Part shown: positions 60,390 through 64,000 of the stretch, in pieces
Numbering within the stretch: position 1 is the stretch's first letter
Layout: every line of letters starts with the position of its first letter
Notes under the pieces: generated by a model
The model's database searches: none
Told to the model about the DNA's origin: nothing
Seen by the model: the letters and a program-made list of their open reading frames with translations, nothing else
Translations under genes and position numbers: made by a program
From: Protea cynaroides
Taxonomy: Eukaryota > Streptophyta > Magnoliopsida > Proteales > Proteaceae
Direction of reading: 5' to 3'
NCBI GenBank assembly: GCA_028583415.1
Contig: CM053271.1
Location: 88,399,534 to 88,463,533, forward strand
Length of the DNA: 64,000 nucleotides

Positions 60390-60940
60390 TGAGATCATGA
60401 GGGCTCCCCCTCCAGAGAATTTTAAAATGCCAGTTTTGGACTCATACAACGGGTCCACAGACCCCTAGCAGCACCTGAATGCGTTCGTCTCCATGACGCT
60501 CTTATATCCACTCAGCGACAGCCTGATCTATCGAGCGTTTCCTTCGACGCTCAGAGGCCCTGCCCGCACATGGTTTAACAATCTACCACTGAGGAGCATC
60601 ACTTTGTTCGAACAGCTATCTAACAAGTTCCTGATGCACTTCCAGGCAAGCCGAGTGCCCAAGAAGACATCCTACCACCTATCGACTGTGAAGCAGCAGA
60701 AAGATGAATCCCTACGGGACTTCATTAAAAGCTTCAACGCGGAAGCTTGGGAGATCAAGGATGTCGAGCCGGCCGTATACATGTCCAGCCTGCAAGTTGG
60801 AGTGACAGATGAATAGCTTTGTTGGTCCCTTGCCAAAAATCCTCCAAAGACTTTGGATGACCTGCTCGCCAGGTGCGAGAAGTATGCTTTGGCAGATGAG
60901 ACTACCAAAGCCCAGAAAAAAAAAATGTTGTCAATACTTT
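60390..60940 (+). pseudogene. Gypsy gag core (retrotransposon gag domain)
   Basis: It runs P-E-N-F-K-M-P-V-L-D-S-Y-N-G-S-T-D-P, L-N-A-F-V-S-M-T, then A-R-T-W-F-N-N-L-P, F-E-Q-L-S-N-K-F-L, K-Q-Q-K-D-E-S-L-R-D-F-I-K-S-F and D-D-L-L-A-R-C-E-K-Y-A. This is the capsid-like gag domain of plant Ty3/gypsy elements. In-frame stops replace residues after D-P (near 60466) and after T-D-E (60816). It would form the particle shell in an active element. Confidence 0.75.
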
Positions 60941-61059
60941 GAAAACCGACCAGAAGCCGACCGATAAGAAGAGGTCAGAACTGTCGAATCAGATCCAAAG
61001 CACCAGTAACCCTAAGAAGCAAAGGTCCTGCAAAGAGCAAAGGAATCGACATCTGTACA

Positions 61060-61577
61060 AAACCTTTGATTACTATACTCCGCTCACCACCTCGATGACA
61101 GAAATCTAGAAGTGATAAAGAATGATTGAAATCTCCGACCCCCACCTAAGCCACTCGGTGAAGGAAGGAATAAAGACTGTTCTAGATACTATCACTTCCA
61201 TCGCGACTAATGAGTGCAAGTACCTAAAGGGAGAGATTGATGATCTCATCAAGAGAGGTTACTATCGCAATTTTGTCAGAGACACCAATCGAGGACCAAC
61301 ACAAGCCCGAAGAGATCGCGATCTACCCCCTCTACCTCGAGGGACCAGCAACCAAATGATTGTCAAACGGAAGCAGGCGAGGGGCCTAATGCCATTCGAA
61401 GAGACAACAGAGACCCAGAAAGAGGTCCAGCAGCTCTGCGGCGGTGGGTCGGCGCCATTCAGTTTGGCTCTTACAGAGGTTCATTTGGAGAAAAAGCAGC
61501 CAGAATACCGATAAAGGAGCGACTAGGCGGGCGACAGCACCTCCAGTTCGGGTCCCTTCTGAACCAACAAGAGTCTG
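61060..61577 (+). pseudogene. Gypsy gag C-terminal region, truncated by an LTR
   Basis: It includes C-K-Y-L-K-G-E-I-D-D-L-I-K-R-G-Y-Y (near 61220), the conserved motif after the first zinc-binding-like segment of this gag type, then a basic linker and V-Q-Q-L-C-G-G-G-S-A-P. Protease should follow but the element stops at 61577, where the chromovirus LTR begins. Confidence 0.65.
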
Positions 61578-64000
61578 TGTCACACCTCAATTCTGAACCA
61601 ACCAGAATGGTGTGATGAATCATCTATGATCCAACGGTTCAACCAGGATCTCGTATAGGCCATGTCCATTTGATTAAATCAGATACAACCACAACCATAA
61701 TCAGAGTAAATAAACAATAGCGGAAGTCTTTGATATTAATGAACTGAATATCTAACAGTGATAACATAATTAATAATCCAATTATCTCTAAATGACTAAA
61801 GACATAAAATAAAATAAATAAATCAATTACATGTTCTGATAACCAACAACTAAATCTAATCGAAAACACATGAGTTGCATTCGCACGACGAATCACGCGA
61901 CTCTACCATAGCTCCCACATCCATAGCAGCAACATGCTCGTACATTGGTGCATTCATAGAATCTTCCACAGTAGGACCTACATCATCAACTAAAATATTC
62001 GATGTCGAAAGGGTGAGCACACATTATGGCTCAATGAACAAAGAAAATAATACAACAAACATATGCATACATTTAATTCATATCTTTGGTCTGGTTTATA
62101 AGTTTACAATATGCAATAGAAAGAATTGGTGGCCACCGCACCTCTATACACGAGTGTGTGAAGCCGCCCAATGGATCAAACACCATTGTCGTCCCACATG
62201 CACCCATCATGGAATAGAGATAGAGCTAAAGTACCCAGATCAAACACCGCATAACACTTTCCCTGATGCCCTACCCATACCAACACGTAAGCTCCTATTG
62301 GCGAGGGCTTGCAAACTACGCTCGCAACTAACCAATCCTAATTTCAAACAGTATATCCAATGCTTCATCCCAACATCCCTCAATACGTCCATAGAGATAA
62401 AGCTAAGGCCCCCTGGCATAGTCAGAGACTATACGGTCTGAGACCACCTCCCCTGATGCCCTACGACGTAATAGTTCTGCTAAGGTAATGGTGATACGAC
62501 GATGTTAGTGGACAAGACTTGAGTAGAGATAGAGCTAGAGTCTAGTGACTAAGATGAACCACAATGTCACGTCCTCTCCCTGATGCTCCATTCACATCAA
62601 GCACACTAACCACACACATACATTCACATGCCTATTCATAACATCATTATCATCATCATGTTATAAATAAATAGAATTAAATGTGCATGAGCAGTAATAG
62701 CAGGAATATTGGATGACATGTGAAATGCACATTACAAGCATACAAGCATAGAATCATTCATGGCATTGGATTCAATAAGTAAAATAGTTTAATATTAGCC
62801 AATTAATTTAGGTCTTGTTCCCTCACCTTTGGTCGATGGTTGTTCCTCGTCCAAGCTTTGTAAATCACTTTTAGACCACTTGAAAACCTAACAAATATAT
62901 AGATTTTAAATTATAATTTATTTTCATTAATTCGAACTTCCATAAGCTGAGTGGTCGTAGGTGCGGCTGCACCTGTGGTCTCAGTTTCTGTGACCAGAGG
63001 GTGTGTGGTTGCAAGGTGTGGTGGCATATCATGCGACCATACATGCGACTAAACCCTCCCTGAATTTTCCCCGAGGGCGTGTGTTCGCTATGTGTGGCCG
63101 CATATCATGCGACCATACATGCGACCACACCCTCCCTGAAACTTTCCCAAGGGTGTGTGGTCGCATACCATGAGACCATACATGCGACCACACCCTCCCT
63201 GGAACTTTCCCGAGGGTGTGTGGTCGGTTATGTGGGTCTCATGTGATCGCATATCCTGTGACTACACATGTGACCACACCCTCCCTGGAACTTCCCGAGG
63301 GTGTGTGGTCGGTTATGTGTGTCTCATGTGGTCGCATATCATGCGACCACACATGTGATGGTCGACTTTTCACTCCCTACTCAATTCATTCATATTTTGA
63401 TTCATTGGTCTATCATCAGGATCCTTCCTATGATTGTTCTATGGCTTATAATTCATATTTACACAATTCATCATCCTAATAGATTCCCTCCATGGATCTT
63501 TTAGAATTTGTCTATGGTTTGATGATTGGGGTCTCACTTTGAATCACTATCTCCTCCATGATCTATTCTAGGTATTCAACAAATGTAGGGGATGGTTTCA
63601 TACCTTAAACTTGTTGAAGATTCAGAGTTCTCTCTGAATTTCCTTCTCTTAGTCTTCCTCTTTAATTCTCCTTCTCTTCCTCCTCTTCTCTTTCTCTCTA
63701 TTTTAGTTTGAGTTCTAAAGGATGAAAGAGGCTAAGGGACATCCTATATATAGAGGAAAACCCTCCATATAGAGTCCTACTTAGATTAGGAAAGAACCCC
63801 CTTCGGATTAGGAAGGTTTCCTAATCACAGAGTCTGTCTAAGTTCGTGTGGTCGCAGGTGTGGTCGGAAAATCCGTCGACCACACAGTCAAAAACTGCGA
63901 CCACACATCCTAAACTTCTGTGGTCGACCACACCTGTTTAGGTATGCGACCACACACTTCTAAATAGGTGATTTTGGGTTCAATTTCATACCTAGCCTTG
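61578..64000 (-). repeat. Chromovirus LTR, copy 6, running off the window
   Basis: On the minus strand it ends GAGGTGTGACA at 61578. Three AGAGATAGAGCTA-type motifs lie near 62217, 62393 and 62525. The TATA box is at 63743-63753, and the leader is C/T-rich on the plus strand. GGTCG zones lie at about 62950-63360 (tandemly expanded) and 63845-63960. The LTR start TGTAAGACCC is beyond the window. Whether it is a solo LTR or part of an element cannot be told. Confidence 0.8.
62950..63360. repeat. Tandem inverted GTGTGGTCGCA units in LTR copy 6
   Basis: Four or five units of roughly 65-95 bp, each with a 'tgcgaccacaccctccctg' arm, an 'aactttcccgaggg' link and a 'gtgtggtcgca' arm. The arms are complementary, so each unit can form a hairpin. 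Copies 2 and 5 hold about one such unit at the matching place. Confidence 0.8.

Noticed and set aside
61875..62441. 188-codon plus-strand ORF, with similar ORFs at 21556-21852, 37191-37475 and 41567-41965 (minus)
   Set aside because: All are the same antisense frame within copies of the chromovirus LTR; it changes length between copies and has no domain.

Overview
This is a plant nuclear DNA window. The evidence is one host gene with typical plant introns and a very high load of nested LTR retrotransposons, MITEs, a SINE tail and organelle-like DNA. The mix suggests a non-grass angiosperm; I cannot name the species. It looks like repeat-rich chromosome with a single recognisable host gene and no bacterial features. 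A run of 500 N (33216-33715) is an assembly gap.

Host gene (about 6.1-17.2 kb, + strand): the kinetochore protein NUF2, a subunit of the NDC80 complex. Ten exons from 6133 to 14792 join in frame to 425 codons, with an E2F-type site directly on the start codon. The terminal exon is not secure. The best candidate starts at 17048 and runs straight into a MITE. The introns carry simple repeats, a SINE tail and a hAT-like MITE.

Left flank (0-6 kb): the 3' LTR of a chromovirus (Ty3/gypsy, Tekay-like) that enters from outside the window, a hAT-like MITE swollen by a GGT minisatellite, and AT-rich intergenic DNA with small MITEs.

Middle (17.7-38.8 kb): the 3' half of a Copia element (minus strand), the 3' end of a Ty3/gypsy element (minus strand), then a large minus-strand chromovirus from its 3' LTR at 20979 to its PBS and truncated 5' LTR at 36601-38827. 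That chromovirus is interrupted by a roughly 5-kb solo LTR inside its integrase and by a second solo LTR of its own family. The second solo LTR itself carries a patch resembling organelle rRNA. Its coding region is broken by many stops.

38.8-48.3 kb: a mosaic of Tat/Ogre-like gypsy fragments (gag, dual RNase H, integrase), another solo chromovirus LTR with perfect TSD, and about 4 kb whose texture resembles plant mitochondrial intergenic DNA.

48.3-56.4 kb: terminal inverted repeats enclose what looks like a Pack-MULE that captured part of a small heat-shock-protein gene. A complete but decayed Copia element (LTRs 430 and 435 bp, perfect TSD ATACC) sits inside it.

57.7-64.0 kb: three tandem Copia LTR units with a PBS, a gypsy 5' LTR with PBS and gag inserted into the Copia leader, and then another chromovirus LTR running off the end.

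The most striking structural observation is that the Copia/gypsy nest at 57.7-61.6 kb (5' halves, + strand) and the one at 17.7-21.0 kb (3' halves, minus strand) look like two halves of one nested insertion. They share the 5-bp flank GGTAC and are now about 38 kb apart in inverted orientation. The second is a chromovirus LTR family present six times, whose copies share a thrice-repeated 13-bp motif and have two hypervariable zones of GGTCG/CGACC palindromes. I found no protein-coding system outside known families.
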